Shown here one piece after another: positions 1 through 8,831 of a stretch of DNA of 64,000 nt. Location: the NCBI GenBank assembly GCA_016745215.1, contig CP050890.1, positions 992,001-1,056,000 of the forward strand, in the 5' to 3' direction. Position numbers and translations under genes: made by a program. Every line of letters begins with the position of its first letter. Within the stretch, counting starts at the first letter, position 1. The DNA is from Thiohalocapsa sp. PB-PSB1 (GTDB taxonomy: Bacteria > Pseudomonadota > Gammaproteobacteria > Chromatiales > Chromatiaceae). Below the pieces are notes generated by a model that was given only the letters and a program-made list of their open reading frames with translations, was not told the origin of the DNA and did not search any database.

Positions 1-86
1 GTTCAGAACCTGATTCGCAATCCGAAGTCAATGCGGATACTGGACTTCGACCTGAGCCCGGACGCGGGTCGACGGCATCGCGATGA
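1..86 (+). CDS. Possible 3' end of an upstream gene
   Basis: Frame 3 is open from the window edge and ends in a TGA at 84-86, overlapping the ATG of the next gene in an ATGA arrangement typical of coupled genes. The 27 visible residues are polar and Pro/Gly-rich, as in a protein tail, and match nothing I recognise. Frame 1 is also open, to 160, so the choice of frame rests only on the overlap. Confidence 0.3.
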   Translation, partial: SEPDSQSEVNADTGLRPEPGRGSTASR

Positions 87-1906
87 GCTTCTCCGATACC
101 TGGTACGACGTCTACGCGCAGGCGCTGTTCGGCCGCTCGATTCGCTCCGCTCTAATCTATGACCTGGTATACAAGGCTCTGGGAGCTGCAATGCTGGTGC
201 CGCTCATGGCCTTCGTGCTAAGTCGGCTGATTCTGAGCAGCGGCAGCCTTAGCATCGCCAACGAGGCAATCGTGGAATTCGCCCTGTCAATACCAGGGCT
301 GCTGTTCGCGCTGTTGGCCTTGACCTTTACGCTCACCAGTATTTACGCCGAACAGGCCGGTCTGATGCATATTGCCTCCGGCGCCAGCGGTGGGCGCTCG
401 ACCAGATGGATGGACGCCCTTGCCACAGTGCTGTCGGCATTGCCGCGGCTGTTGCTTCTGGCGCTGTGGCAGGCCGGCATTCTGCTCGCCTGGCTGCTGC
501 CGCTCGCGGCCATTGCCGCATTCACCTATCTGACGTTGCTCAATGATCATGACATCAGCTGGTATCTGACCAATCGTCCGCCGGAATTGCGGTATGCTCT
601 GCTCATCGGGGGGCTACTTGGCTGCATCGCGGCTGGCGTGATATGTCGCTATCTGGTGGAATGGGCGTTGACGATTCCAGTCTGCCTGTACGAGGGCGAA
701 ACTGGCCGGTCTGCCTTGCGCCGTGCCCAGGAATTGATACGCGGACATCGTTTGCGTGCATTGGCCTTGTTGGTCATCAATCTCATGCTGGCCCTGGTGA
801 TATCGGCAGCAGTGCTCTGGCTTTCCGACCAGCTGGTCGAGAAATTACTCGGCGCTATACAGGGTATCCGAGCCCTGATCTTCGCCAGTGCGCTGTCCCT
901 CGCTTTGCTGTTGGCATTGACCGCATTGATGTCCTTCCTGGTGCTGACCGTCTACGCCGTGCTGATCGTTCATCTTTATCTTAAAATTCTCGGCGTCGAT
1001 GGCCTGCCAGCGGAGCGCTGGGAGCGTGCGGCAAAGGCCGCGCGCATGCCGCGTTGGACGATCATCGTACTGCTTGCCGTTCTGCTGGGAGGAGCCTTGT
1101 TGATTGCGCAAAACAAACTCCAGGATCTGCGCATCGGCCAAGATGTCAAGGTGACCGCACACCGCGGCAGTTCCAGGTATGCTCCTGAAAATTCATTGTC
1201 GGCGATACACCGGGCAATCACCGATGGCGCGGACTATGCCGAGATCGATGTGCAGGAGACCGCCGACGGAGTGGTCGTGTTGCTGCACGACACCGATCTG
1301 ATGCGCGTCGCCGGATTGCCGACCAAGATTTGGAATGCCAAATACCAAGACCTACGCCGTGTCGATGTTGGACGCTGGTTTTCAGAGGACTTTTTCGGTG
1401 AGCGGATTCTAACCCTCGAGGAAGCGCTGATCGCCGCCGGACGTAGAATTGATCTTAACATTGAACTCAAGTTCAACGGCCATGACCAACAGCTTGCAGA
1501 GCGTGTCGTCGATTTGGTGCAGCAGGCGGATTTTGCCGAACGCTGCATCATCACATCGCTCAGTCAACAAGGTCTGGCGCGAGTACGCGAACTGGCGCCG
1601 GAGCTGCGCATCGGACAGATCGTATCGGTGGCGGTGGGCGACACAAGGAAACTCGATGTCGACCTGTTGAGCATGAATCTCCACCAGGTCACGGCGAAAC
1701 GGGTGCGAGCAAATCGCCGGGCAGGATTGCAGACCCATGTTTGGACCGTCAATGATCCGGCCGACATGGCGCGTATGCTCGACTACGGTGTCGATAACCT
1801 GATCACCGACGAACCAGCCCAGCTGCGCGCAATGATCACCGAACGCGCCAAGCTTTCGGATGCCGAATTGCTGTTGCTTTCCCTTGGCCGAGCGCTGCGC
1901 GACTAA
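83..1906 (+). CDS. Membrane-anchored glycerophosphodiester phosphodiesterase
   Basis: A 607-residue protein. The first ~345 residues are a multi-pass hydrophobic domain with about seven to eight membrane segments. The C-terminal ~255 residues are a GDPD TIM-barrel domain. The domain opens with the catalytic HRG (VTAHRGSSRYAPENS), followed by the metal-binding EID (YAEIDVQETADG) and a second catalytic histidine in LLHDTDL. The family hydrolyses glycerophosphodiesters to sn-glycerol-3-phosphate and an alcohol. The membrane part resembles the glycerophosphoryl diester phosphodiesterase membrane domain, so the enzyme probably acts on lipid-derived substrates at the inner membrane. The stop is 3 bases before the next gene, suggesting an operon. 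The ATG at 83 gives a plausible cytoplasmic N-terminus. Confidence 0.88.
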   Translation: MSFSDTWYDVYAQALFGRSIRSALIYDLVYKALGAAMLVPLMAFVLSRLILSSGSLSIANEAIVEFALSIPGLLFALLALTFTLTSIYAEQAGLMHIASGASGGRSTRWMDALATVLSALPRLLLLALWQAGILLAWLLPLAAIAAFTYLTLLNDHDISWYLTNRPPELRYALLIGGLLGCIAAGVICRYLVEWALTIPVCLYEGETGRSALRRAQELIRGHRLRALALLVINLMLALVISAAVLWLSDQLVEKLLGAIQGIRALIFASALSLALLLALTALMSFLVLTVYAVLIVHLYLKILGVDGLPAERWERAAKAARMPRWTIIVLLAVLLGGALLIAQNKLQDLRIGQDVKVTAHRGSSRYAPENSLSAIHRAITDGADYAEIDVQETADGVVVLLHDTDLMRVAGLPTKIWNAKYQDLRRVDVGRWFSEDFFGERILTLEEALIAAGRRIDLNIELKFNGHDQQLAERVVDLVQQADFAERCIITSLSQQGLARVRELAPELRIGQIVSVAVGDTRKLDVDLLSMNLHQVTAKRVRANRRAGLQTHVWTVNDPADMARMLDYGVDNLITDEPAQLRAMITERAKLSDAELLLLSLGRALRD

Positions 1907-1909
1907 GGC

Positions 1910-2923
1910 ATGTCCACTCTTGACACACAAGACGCCAGCGAAACGCCTTATGCTGGCCTGACCCCGGACCGAGTGCTGGATGCCGTCGAGTCAGTGGGAT
2001 ATCGGGTGGACGGTCGCTTACTGGCCTTGAACAGCTATGAGAACCGCGTCTATCAGGTCGGTATCGAAGAGAGCGCACCGCTGATCGCCAAGTTCTACCG
2101 CGCCGGGCGCTGGAGCGATGCGGCGATTCTCGAAGAGCATGACTTCACGTTGGAACTTGCCGCACAGGAGATCCCAGCCGTCCCGCCTTTGGTGTTGGAC
2201 GGACAGACCTTGCTGCGCTGTGCCGGATATCGCTTCTCGCTTACCCAGCGCCGAGGCGGACGCACCCCGGAACTCGATGACCCGAGCGTGCTGCGACGAA
2301 TCGGGCTCCTGCTGGGTCGCATGCACCTGATCGGCGAGACCAAGCCATTCCACTGTCGCCCAACTCTGGACATCCAGAGCTTTGGTGAGGAGCCCGGCGC
2401 CTATTTGCTCGATGCGGGCTGGATCCCAAGCGACTTGGAACTGCCTTACCGTGGCGTTCTCGCACATGCGTTGGACGAAATCCGTGCCTGCTTCCAACGT
2501 GCTGGTCGCTGCTGCCCGATCCGCTTGCATGGCGACTGCCACCGCGGCAATCTGCTTTGGACCGACGACGGAGCTCACTTCGTCGACCTGGACGACGCTT
2601 GCACTGGCCCCGCGGTGCAAGACCTATGGATGCTGTTGTCCGGTGATCGCGATGACATGACACAGCAACTGAACCACGTACTGGAAGGCTACTGCCAGTT
2701 CCGCGATTTCGATCTGCGCGAATTGCATCTGCTCGAGGCACTGCGTACCTTGCGCCAAATCCACTACGCCGCCTGGATAGCACGCCGCTGGGCTGACCCG
2801 GCATTTCCGGCCGCGTTCCCCTGGTTTGACGAACAGCGCTATTGGCAAGACCACCTGCTGGCCCTGCGCGAACAGATTGCGGCCATGCAGGAAGGGCCTC
2901 TTGCTGTACGTTTCGATCATTGA
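1910..2923 (+). CDS. srkA: SrkA-type stress response protein kinase (YihE family)
   Basis: A 337-residue protein of the aminoglycoside-phosphotransferase-like kinase fold, the usual length for SrkA/YihE. Visible motifs are the N-terminal LNSYENRVYQVG strand-turn, the catalytic loop LHGDCHRGNLLW (HGD and the Asn of the brenner-type motif) and the metal-binding VDLDDACTGP, then DLWMLL. E. coli SrkA is a Ser/Thr kinase that protects against stress-induced death and Cpx-linked envelope damage. It lies 3 bases after the phosphodiesterase gene and 23 bases before the antiporter gene, so the three are probably co-transcribed. Confidence 0.88.
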   Translation: MSTLDTQDASETPYAGLTPDRVLDAVESVGYRVDGRLLALNSYENRVYQVGIEESAPLIAKFYRAGRWSDAAILEEHDFTLELAAQEIPAVPPLVLDGQTLLRCAGYRFSLTQRRGGRTPELDDPSVLRRIGLLLGRMHLIGETKPFHCRPTLDIQSFGEEPGAYLLDAGWIPSDLELPYRGVLAHALDEIRACFQRAGRCCPIRLHGDCHRGNLLWTDDGAHFVDLDDACTGPAVQDLWMLLSGDRDDMTQQLNHVLEGYCQFRDFDLRELHLLEALRTLRQIHYAAWIARRWADPAFPAAFPWFDEQRYWQDHLLALREQIAAMQEGPLAVRFDH

Positions 2924-2946
2924 CGCGATCATCTTATCTAAACGCA

Positions 2947-4686
2947 ATGGATCCCAAATCTTTCGTCTATTCCGCCACCCTCCTGCTGGTCGTCTCCGCG
3001 ATCGCCGTCGCGCTGTTCCGGCACTTCGGGCTTGGCTCGATTCTTGGCCTGCTGGTTGCTGGCATACTGATCAACGCCATTGGACCTTCGATCACCAGTC
3101 ACGTCGAGGATCTGCGCCACTTCACCGAATTAGGTGTTGTACTGCTATTGTTCGTGATCGGTCTGGAGATGTATCCACGTCGCCTCTGGGAAATGCGCCG
3201 TGCCCTGTTCGGGCTTGGAACATTACAAATTCTGACCGCAGGCCTAGCCCTGGCGTTTTATTTTCGCCTGTTCGTCGATGATTGGCCGATTGCGATCCTG
3301 ATTGGGCTGAGCCTTGCGCTATCATCCACGGCCTTGGTGCTGCAACTCCTCCATGACCAAGGAGAGATTGCGACCCATCATGGTCAAACATCTTTTGCGG
3401 TCTTGTTGATGCAGGATCTGGCGGTGGTTCCCATGATCGCGCTGATGCCTGTGCTTGTCGAGCATGGTCCGCTGCCATCCGGTCCATCATTCTGGGAACA
3501 GCTGGGCGTCATTGGTCTGATGCTTGGCCTGGTGCTGCTTTGCGGTCGCTATCTGGTCCCCTATGTGCTCGACCTGATGGCACGAAAACATAACCAGGAG
3601 GCATTTTTCCTGGTGGTCATGTCGTCGGTTTTCATCGCCGCCTGGGCTATGGATATGGCTGGTATGTCCATGGCGCTGGGCGCATTCTTAATGGGGATCA
3701 TGCTGTCTGGTTCACGCTACAGTGTGCAGATCGGGGCCAGCGTCGAGCCTCACAAAGGTTTGTTGATGAGCCTGTTTTTCGTTGCCGTCGGCATGTCCGT
3801 AGATCTTACCGTGCTCGCCGATCATCCATGGCTGTTTACGCAACATGTGCTGGCATTGTTGGCCATCAAGCTGATATTGCTTTATCTGCTGTGTCTTGGG
3901 TTTGGCAAATCACAGGCGACGGCGTTGCGCGTTGCCTTTTTGCTGTCCCAGGCAGGAGAATTCGGCTTTGTGCTGTTTGGGGCTGCCAAGGCATTGCAGA
4001 TCATTGATGATCGGGTGTTTTTGATGGCCGTATCGGTGATTTCGCTGAGCATGCTGCTAACACCGCTGTTGGTCAAACTCGGCAATTTACTGGCCAGCCG
4101 CCTGCCGCAAAACGATGTTGGCGTACAGGATGAGTTCAAATACCAGGCCGACCCGGCCTCATCCCCACGCGTGATCATCTCTGGTTACGGACGCGTTGGG
4201 CATACGATCGGCGCCATTCTGTCCACATACGGCATTCGTTACATCGCCTTCGACGCGAATGCCGAACTGGTTGCGAGTTGGCGCAACGATGGCTATCCAG
4301 TTTATTTCGGCAATATTTGCGACCCACATTTATTGGATGTGGCGGATGTAGAGCGTGCTGAACTGGTGGTGATCACCATCGATGACGCCCAAGCTGCTGT
4401 CAATGCGACTGCTCTGATCCGCGCCCGCACACCGAACGCCAAGATCATTGCGCGCGCCCGCGATCTGACCATCTGCGATGCGCTGTATCGTGCCGGTGCC
4501 AGCAAGGCGCTGCCGGAGGCGGTGGAAGCCAGCTTGCGTCTTGCAGCCGAGACGCTGAATGGACTCGGAATCTCAGAGCAACAGACCGCAACCACCCTCA
4601 GCGGCGCCCGCGACGAAGATTACGCGCTGGTGCGCTCGGAGCTGTCGGTACTTCCCGTGACCCGGAGCAGCAACAAATCCGACTAG
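2947..4686 (+). CDS. KefC-like monovalent cation:proton antiporter with TrkA-N domain
   Basis: A 579-residue protein. About residues 1-385 form the 12-13-segment CPA2 Na+/H+-exchanger domain, including the conserved SLALSSTALVLQLL and QDLAVVPMIAL stretches. A Rossmann RCK/TrkA-N domain follows with the nucleotide-binding SGYGRVGHTIG. This is the layout of the K+ efflux family KefB/KefC and related YbaL proteins, which release K+ in exchange for H+ under electrophile or osmotic stress. I chose the ATG at 2947 because the upstream in-frame extension overlaps srkA and is not hydrophobic. The pairing with trkA/trkH, encoded on the opposite strand nearby, makes this a potassium-handling neighbourhood. 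Exact subfamily and ion specificity are uncertain. Confidence 0.85.
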   Translation: MDPKSFVYSATLLLVVSAIAVALFRHFGLGSILGLLVAGILINAIGPSITSHVEDLRHFTELGVVLLLFVIGLEMYPRRLWEMRRALFGLGTLQILTAGLALAFYFRLFVDDWPIAILIGLSLALSSTALVLQLLHDQGEIATHHGQTSFAVLLMQDLAVVPMIALMPVLVEHGPLPSGPSFWEQLGVIGLMLGLVLLCGRYLVPYVLDLMARKHNQEAFFLVVMSSVFIAAWAMDMAGMSMALGAFLMGIMLSGSRYSVQIGASVEPHKGLLMSLFFVAVGMSVDLTVLADHPWLFTQHVLALLAIKLILLYLLCLGFGKSQATALRVAFLLSQAGEFGFVLFGAAKALQIIDDRVFLMAVSVISLSMLLTPLLVKLGNLLASRLPQNDVGVQDEFKYQADPASSPRVIISGYGRVGHTIGAILSTYGIRYIAFDANAELVASWRNDGYPVYFGNICDPHLLDVADVERAELVVITIDDAQAAVNATALIRARTPNAKIIARARDLTICDALYRAGASKALPEAVEASLRLAAETLNGLGISEQQTATTLSGARDEDYALVRSELSVLPVTRSSNKSD

Positions 4687-4792
4687 GAATGGCCTGGGGA
4701 TGAATTGTGAGTTCCGCGATTTCGACCATCGCCCGATGATGATCAAGGCCCGTTTTTCCTGATGCGAAGGTCTTGCTTACACCAGTGGGCAT

Positions 4793-5112
4793 AAGCCGAT
4801 TTCTGTCGAGAAACCTACCACTTGGCTTGTCTTCTCGTGGGTGCTGCCTGCGTAGGATGTTCAGCTATTCAACCATGATGAAGTTTGATTCACCGCGGAG
4901 ACGCAGAAAACGCAGAGTAAAGGGATGCATTCGCCTTAGCCTTTCTGCGCACTCTGCGGTGAATCCTTACATTCTTTGAAGGCAGTACCCCTTCTCGTCC
5001 GGCATCGAGGTTGCGGCAACCCGCCCATAGAGCGACTATGGGCGGGTTGCCGCGTCGAAGAAGGCGAACGAGAATCCGGCGCCAGCTGGTCTGTTTCTCT
5101 CCGGCAATCGCC
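4793..5112. repeat. R1 element copy 1, interrupted by R2
   Basis: The ends are inverted: AAGCCGATTTCTGTCGAGAA at the left and TTCTCTCCGGCAATCGCCC at the right. The centre is a perfect 18-bp hairpin, GCGGCAACCCGCCCATAG (5013-5030), with a 5-base loop and its complement at 5036-5053. Related copies occur near 27.6, 29.2, 32.3, 35.2 and 37.3 kb. R2 lies between two copies of CTTCTCGT, so R1 was here first. Confidence 0.85.
4839..4990. mobile_element. R2 miniature element inserted in R1, with 8-bp target duplication
   Basis: A 152-bp element bounded by GGGTGCTGCCT and the inverted AGGCAGTACCC (11-bp terminal inverted repeats, one mismatch). Perfect 8-bp direct repeats CTTCTCGT flank it at 4831-4838 and 4991-4998. 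Removing the element and one repeat restores a normal R1. It contains the widespread TTCACCGC...GAGACGCAG / CTCTGCGGTGAATCC inverted pair. No coding capacity, so it would need a transposase acting in trans. Confidence 0.85.
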
Positions 5113-5114
5113 CA

Positions 5115-5266
5115 AGAAGCTGTTTGGAAACTCTTGGAAACGCCTGCCCCTAGGGTGTCACGGCCGTCGTCAGTAGGCGAACGGCGCAGTTTCGGGCGAC
5201 ATTCGGCATTCGGACACCTGACCGGGTCGCGTAAGTCATTGATACAGCAATTTCCAAACAGCTTCT
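5115..5266. mobile_element. 152-bp element with 16-bp perfect terminal inverted repeats (IS5-like ends)
   Basis: AGAAGCTGTTTGGAAA at 5115-5130 is exactly inverted at 5251-5266. Ends of the type GAAGCTGTTTGGAAA are familiar from IS5-group insertion sequences (from memory). At 152 bp and without a gene, it is a miniature derivative or a deletion relic. It starts 2-3 bases after the R1 right end. Confidence 0.65.
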
Positions 5267-5288
5267 AAGGCCCGCGGCTGTTCGCAGG

Positions 5289-5810
5289 TCAATGCAACGT
5301 ACCGGTGGGGCCTGCACCATCTGCACAGATCGGCAGTAAATCGGCAAAGCGGCCTTCAGCGGAACTGAAATGGTGAAAATCGGGCTCCCCGAACGTTCTT
5401 CCGCTCTTCGAGGGCAGTTTTTCGATCGGAATCTGAGCAGCCCAAAGCCCATGCCTTGTCTGCAAGGTCAGCGACACCACGTCGAGCCGGAAAGGGGTAG
5501 CCGCAATGGAGCCAAACTGCTTGATGATCTGATTGAAATGGTCGGCGTGCTCCGGTGGCAGCAACCAGGCCTCCATGATTGTGAAGATGAAATCCGCCTG
5601 ATGCAACTCGGCCAACTGCTTGACGGCGCGTGCCGATTTGTCCTTCTCCAGCGTGCTGCCGGTAGCCAAGATGACAGGAAAGGTACCGCCTCCAGACAGG
5701 TTGCCGATGAACGCAAAGGGCGCTAGGTGATCGCCGCTTTCAACAAAGCCACGGGCAGCTTCGATGAGCGGATTGATCAGATTCAGATAGCTGCTCGGTA
5801 TTGCGTTCAT
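5289..5810 (-). CDS. Hypothetical protein downstream of trkH
   Basis: A 173-residue soluble protein without signal peptide or membrane segment; I do not recognise the family. Features are a Gly-rich stretch (FIGNLSGGGTFPVILATGS) and a mixed alpha/beta pattern. I chose the ATG at 5810 because GGAGG lies 8 bases upstream; two in-frame start codons just 5' sit too close to that site. It begins 28 bases after the trkH stop on the same strand, so it may be the last gene of the trkAH operon. Its C-terminus runs to the repeat cluster. Confidence 0.65.
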   Translation of the reverse strand: MNAIPSSYLNLINPLIEAARGFVESGDHLAPFAFIGNLSGGGTFPVILATGSTLEKDKSARAVKQLAELHQADFIFTIMEAWLLPPEHADHFNQIIKQFGSIAATPFRLDVVSLTLQTRHGLWAAQIPIEKLPSKSGRTFGEPDFHHFSSAEGRFADLLPICADGAGPTGTLH

Positions 5811-5838
5811 GTGCATCACCTCCGCTTAGGTTGCGCAA

Positions 5839-7293
5839 TCATCGCTTCCAAAAGGCCGGCGCTAACAGCACCAACAACGTAAAGATCTCCAGGCGGCCGA
5901 GTAACATAGCAAAGCACAAAATCCAGATGCCGGCATCATGCATATCGTGATAGTCGGCACCAACGGTGGACAGCCCGGGACCCAGGTTATTGATGCAAGC
6001 AGCAACCGCCGAGAATGCGGTTAATAGATCCAGCCCGGTGGCGGCTAATGCAAGATACATAAACGTAAATGCCGCAACGTACAGGGAGAAAAAACCCCAG
6101 ACCGCGTCGACGATGCGATGGTTGACAACCTTGCCACCGACGCGAACTGGCAATTGTGCGTTGGGATGAATTAGGCGTTCGATCTCGCGCATGCCCTGCT
6201 TGATCAATAGCAGGAAACGGATCACCTTGATTCCGCCACCTGTGGAGCCTGCACAGCCGCCGACGAAAGCAAGGAATAGCAGCAGGATCCCGGTGAAAGG
6301 CGGCCAATAATAGAACTCGGCGGTGGTGAAACCAGTGGTGGTGCCGATGGAGACGACTTGAAACAGCCCTTTGATGAAGGAATCTCCCCAGCTGATATAC
6401 GTATCGGTCCGGAATAACGCAACGGTGACGATTGCGGTCGCCAACACCATCATGAAGAGATAGAAGCGAAATTCGCTGTCGCGAACATAAACCAGAGGGT
6501 TTTTGTCGCGAACAACGATGAAATGTAACGCAAAGTTCACCCCAGAGAGGAGCATGAACACCACCGCGATCATCTCGATCAGCCTGCTCTCGTAGTAGCC
6601 GATACTGGCATCATGGGTGGAGAAGCCGCCGATGGCAACAGTGGAGAAGGCGTGGCCGATGGCGTCGAAGGCGTTCATACCGGCGGCCCAATAGGCTAAG
6701 CCGCAGGCGATGGTAAGACCGAGGTAAATGTACCACAGGGCCTTAGCCGTTTCGGTGATGCGAGGGGTCAGTTTGGTATCTTTGATTGGCCCTGGGGTTT
6801 CTGCACGATATAACTGCATGCCGCCGACACCGAGCATCGGCAGCACTGCTACCGCCAACACGATGATACCCATGCCGCCGAACCATTGCAGTTGCTGGCG
6901 ATACCAGAGCATCGAATGCGGCAATTCATCAATGCCGAGGATCACCGTCGCTCCGGTGGTCGTCAGGCCGGATAAGGACTCGAATATGGAATCCGTCAGG
7001 GACAAATCCGGTTCCGGTGAAATCCAGAATGGCAGCGCGCCAGATAAGCCGAGCGCAACCCAAAACAGCACCACCACTAAGAAGCCATCGCGTATACGCA
7101 ATTCCTGGCGTCTATGCGCCACCGGCAGCCAGATCAGCATACCTATACCAAGAATGACCAAAAAGGCGTAGACGAATGGCATGCCAGAACCGTCGCCATA
7201 GGCTAAAGCCACCAATGCCGGCGGTAACATGGTGATGCTGAAGACCATCAGCAACAGGCCCAGCACGGTCTGGACGGCGATGAATCGTTTCAT
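5839..7293 (-). CDS. trkH: Trk potassium uptake transporter, membrane subunit TrkH
   Basis: A 484-residue polytopic protein of the expected TrkH length. It has the repeated pore-loop signatures of the Trk/Ktr/HKT superfamily: SGLTTTGATV near residue 110, STVAIGGFSTHD, SIGTTTGFTT and the Asn/Gly-rich AACINNLGPG region near the end. It forms the K+-conducting channel of the Trk system, gated by cytoplasmic TrkA. The trkA gene starts 88 bases upstream on the same strand, which supports this assignment. Ends in FWKR. Confidence 0.93.
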   Translation of the reverse strand: MKRFIAVQTVLGLLLMVFSITMLPPALVALAYGDGSGMPFVYAFLVILGIGMLIWLPVAHRRQELRIRDGFLVVVLFWVALGLSGALPFWISPEPDLSLTDSIFESLSGLTTTGATVILGIDELPHSMLWYRQQLQWFGGMGIIVLAVAVLPMLGVGGMQLYRAETPGPIKDTKLTPRITETAKALWYIYLGLTIACGLAYWAAGMNAFDAIGHAFSTVAIGGFSTHDASIGYYESRLIEMIAVVFMLLSGVNFALHFIVVRDKNPLVYVRDSEFRFYLFMMVLATAIVTVALFRTDTYISWGDSFIKGLFQVVSIGTTTGFTTAEFYYWPPFTGILLLFLAFVGGCAGSTGGGIKVIRFLLLIKQGMREIERLIHPNAQLPVRVGGKVVNHRIVDAVWGFFSLYVAAFTFMYLALAATGLDLLTAFSAVAACINNLGPGLSTVGADYHDMHDAGIWILCFAMLLGRLEIFTLLVLLAPAFWKR

Positions 7294-7381
7294 GGCTTGG
7301 CGCTGGGTGCCGCGGGAGGAAGACTTTGGTTGATGCGACCGGCAATGCTCGGCAACGGGATCGATTGCCGTCTTCTGTCCA

Positions 7382-8755
7382 TCAGAAGAATGTGACTCCG
7401 ACTTGGAACAGTTTCTCCACCTGGGGTACCTTGAGTTTATCTTGCAGGAACAAGATTACATGATCCTCTGACTCGATGATGACGTCGTGGTGGGCAATAA
7501 TGACCTCATCGCCGCGCACGATGGCGCCGATGTCAGTCCCTTTGGGTAGGCTGATGGCCTCAATCGGGCGCCCGACCACCTTGCTCGAGCTTTGATCGCC
7601 GTGGGCGATGGCCTCGATGGCCTCGGCAGCGCCACGACGCAATGAGTGTACTACCACCACATCGCCGCGACGGATGTGCTTGAGTAAGCTGCCAATCGTG
7701 GCCTGCTGCGGCGAGATGGCAATATCGATAGGACCGCTCTGAACCAAATCCACGTATGCCGTACGATTGATCAATGCCATTACCTTGCGCGCACCAAGGC
7801 GCTTGGCCAGCATGGCCGATAAGATGTTCGCCTCATCATCGTTGGTCACGGCACAGAATACATCCGTATCCTCGATATTTTCCTCCAATAACAGCTCCTC
7901 ATCGGCGGCATCGCCGTGTAATACGATACTGCGCTCCAGCACCTCGGCGATTTGCTTACAGCGTCCTAAATTGTGCTCGATGACCTTGACTCGGTAGTCG
8001 CGCTCAGTGGCGCGCGCCAGCCTTGTACCAATATTGCCGCCGCCAGCAAAAGTCAATCGCTTGTAGGGCTTTTCCAAACGCCTGAGCTCGCCCATGACCG
8101 AGCGGATGTGCTGCGGGGCGGCGATGAAAAAAACCTCGTCATCGGCCTCGATAACCGTGTCGCCATCCGGTTGAATGGCGCGATCGTGACGATAGATGGC
8201 AGCCACCCGCACATCCACCTGAGGCATGTGCTCATACAGCGTACGCAGTTCGTGACCCACTAGCAGACCGCCATAGTAGGCGCGTACCGCTACCAGCCGC
8301 ACGCGATCGTTCGCAAAGTCAGTAACCTGTAGGGTGCCGGGGTTCTCGATCAAGCGCAGGATATAATCAGTAACCAGCTGCTCTGGGCTGATACGCACAT
8401 CAATGGGTAAGGCATCGGGGCCAAACAGGTTTTGTTGTTCCAAAAAGCTCGGTGCGCGGACCCGAGCGATCTTGGTTGGAGTATGGAACAGCGTGTAAGC
8501 CACCTGGCATGCGACCATGTTGGTTTCATCACTGTTGGTCACCGCGATGATCATGTCGGCATCCTCGGCGCCAGCGCGCTGGAGAACATCAGGATGGGCA
8601 CCGTGACCCTGAACAGTGCGCAGATCGAAACGATCGGCAAGCTCGCGCAGGCGTTCGTTTTGGACGTCCACAACCGTGATGTCGTTGGACTCGCTGACCA
8701 GGTTCTCTGCCACTGAATGGCCGACCTGTCCAGCACCAAGAATAAGAATTTTCAT
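7382..8755 (-). CDS. trkA: Trk system potassium uptake regulator TrkA
   Basis: A 457-residue cytoplasmic NAD-binding protein made of two TrkA-N/TrkA-C repeats. The first Rossmann motif is at the N-terminus (KILILGAGQVGHSVAENL). The second is near residue 232 (LTFAGGGNIGTRLA), where GxGNIG replaces the usual first glycine pattern. TrkA binds NAD(H)/ATP and gates TrkH. It lies between ntrX (77 bases upstream) and trkH, an order known in several gammaproteobacteria. That order suggests co-expression of potassium uptake with the NtrYX two-component system. Confidence 0.93.
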   Translation of the reverse strand: MKILILGAGQVGHSVAENLVSESNDITVVDVQNERLRELADRFDLRTVQGHGAHPDVLQRAGAEDADMIIAVTNSDETNMVACQVAYTLFHTPTKIARVRAPSFLEQQNLFGPDALPIDVRISPEQLVTDYILRLIENPGTLQVTDFANDRVRLVAVRAYYGGLLVGHELRTLYEHMPQVDVRVAAIYRHDRAIQPDGDTVIEADDEVFFIAAPQHIRSVMGELRRLEKPYKRLTFAGGGNIGTRLARATERDYRVKVIEHNLGRCKQIAEVLERSIVLHGDAADEELLLEENIEDTDVFCAVTNDDEANILSAMLAKRLGARKVMALINRTAYVDLVQSGPIDIAISPQQATIGSLLKHIRRGDVVVVHSLRRGAAEAIEAIAHGDQSSSKVVGRPIEAISLPKGTDIGAIVRGDEVIIAHHDVIIESEDHVILFLQDKLKVPQVEKLFQVGVTFF

Positions 8756-8831
8756 GCGCCGGCCGTGTCGCAGAACATAGGATCGAGGCTGGGTCGCGCC
8801 TGTTGCTCGAGCTTGGATACAGGGTTGGTAA

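Larger units (their letters stand above)
4687..5288. other. Gene-free interval made of nested small mobile elements
   Basis: No convincing gene. From left to right it holds the left arm of an R1 element, a complete R2 element inserted in it, the remaining arm of R1 with its perfect hairpin, and then a separate 152-bp element with 16-bp terminal inverted repeats. The interval separates convergent transcription units (antiporter from the left; the unknown gene and trkH from the right). The hairpins may incidentally act as terminators for both. Confidence 0.8.
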
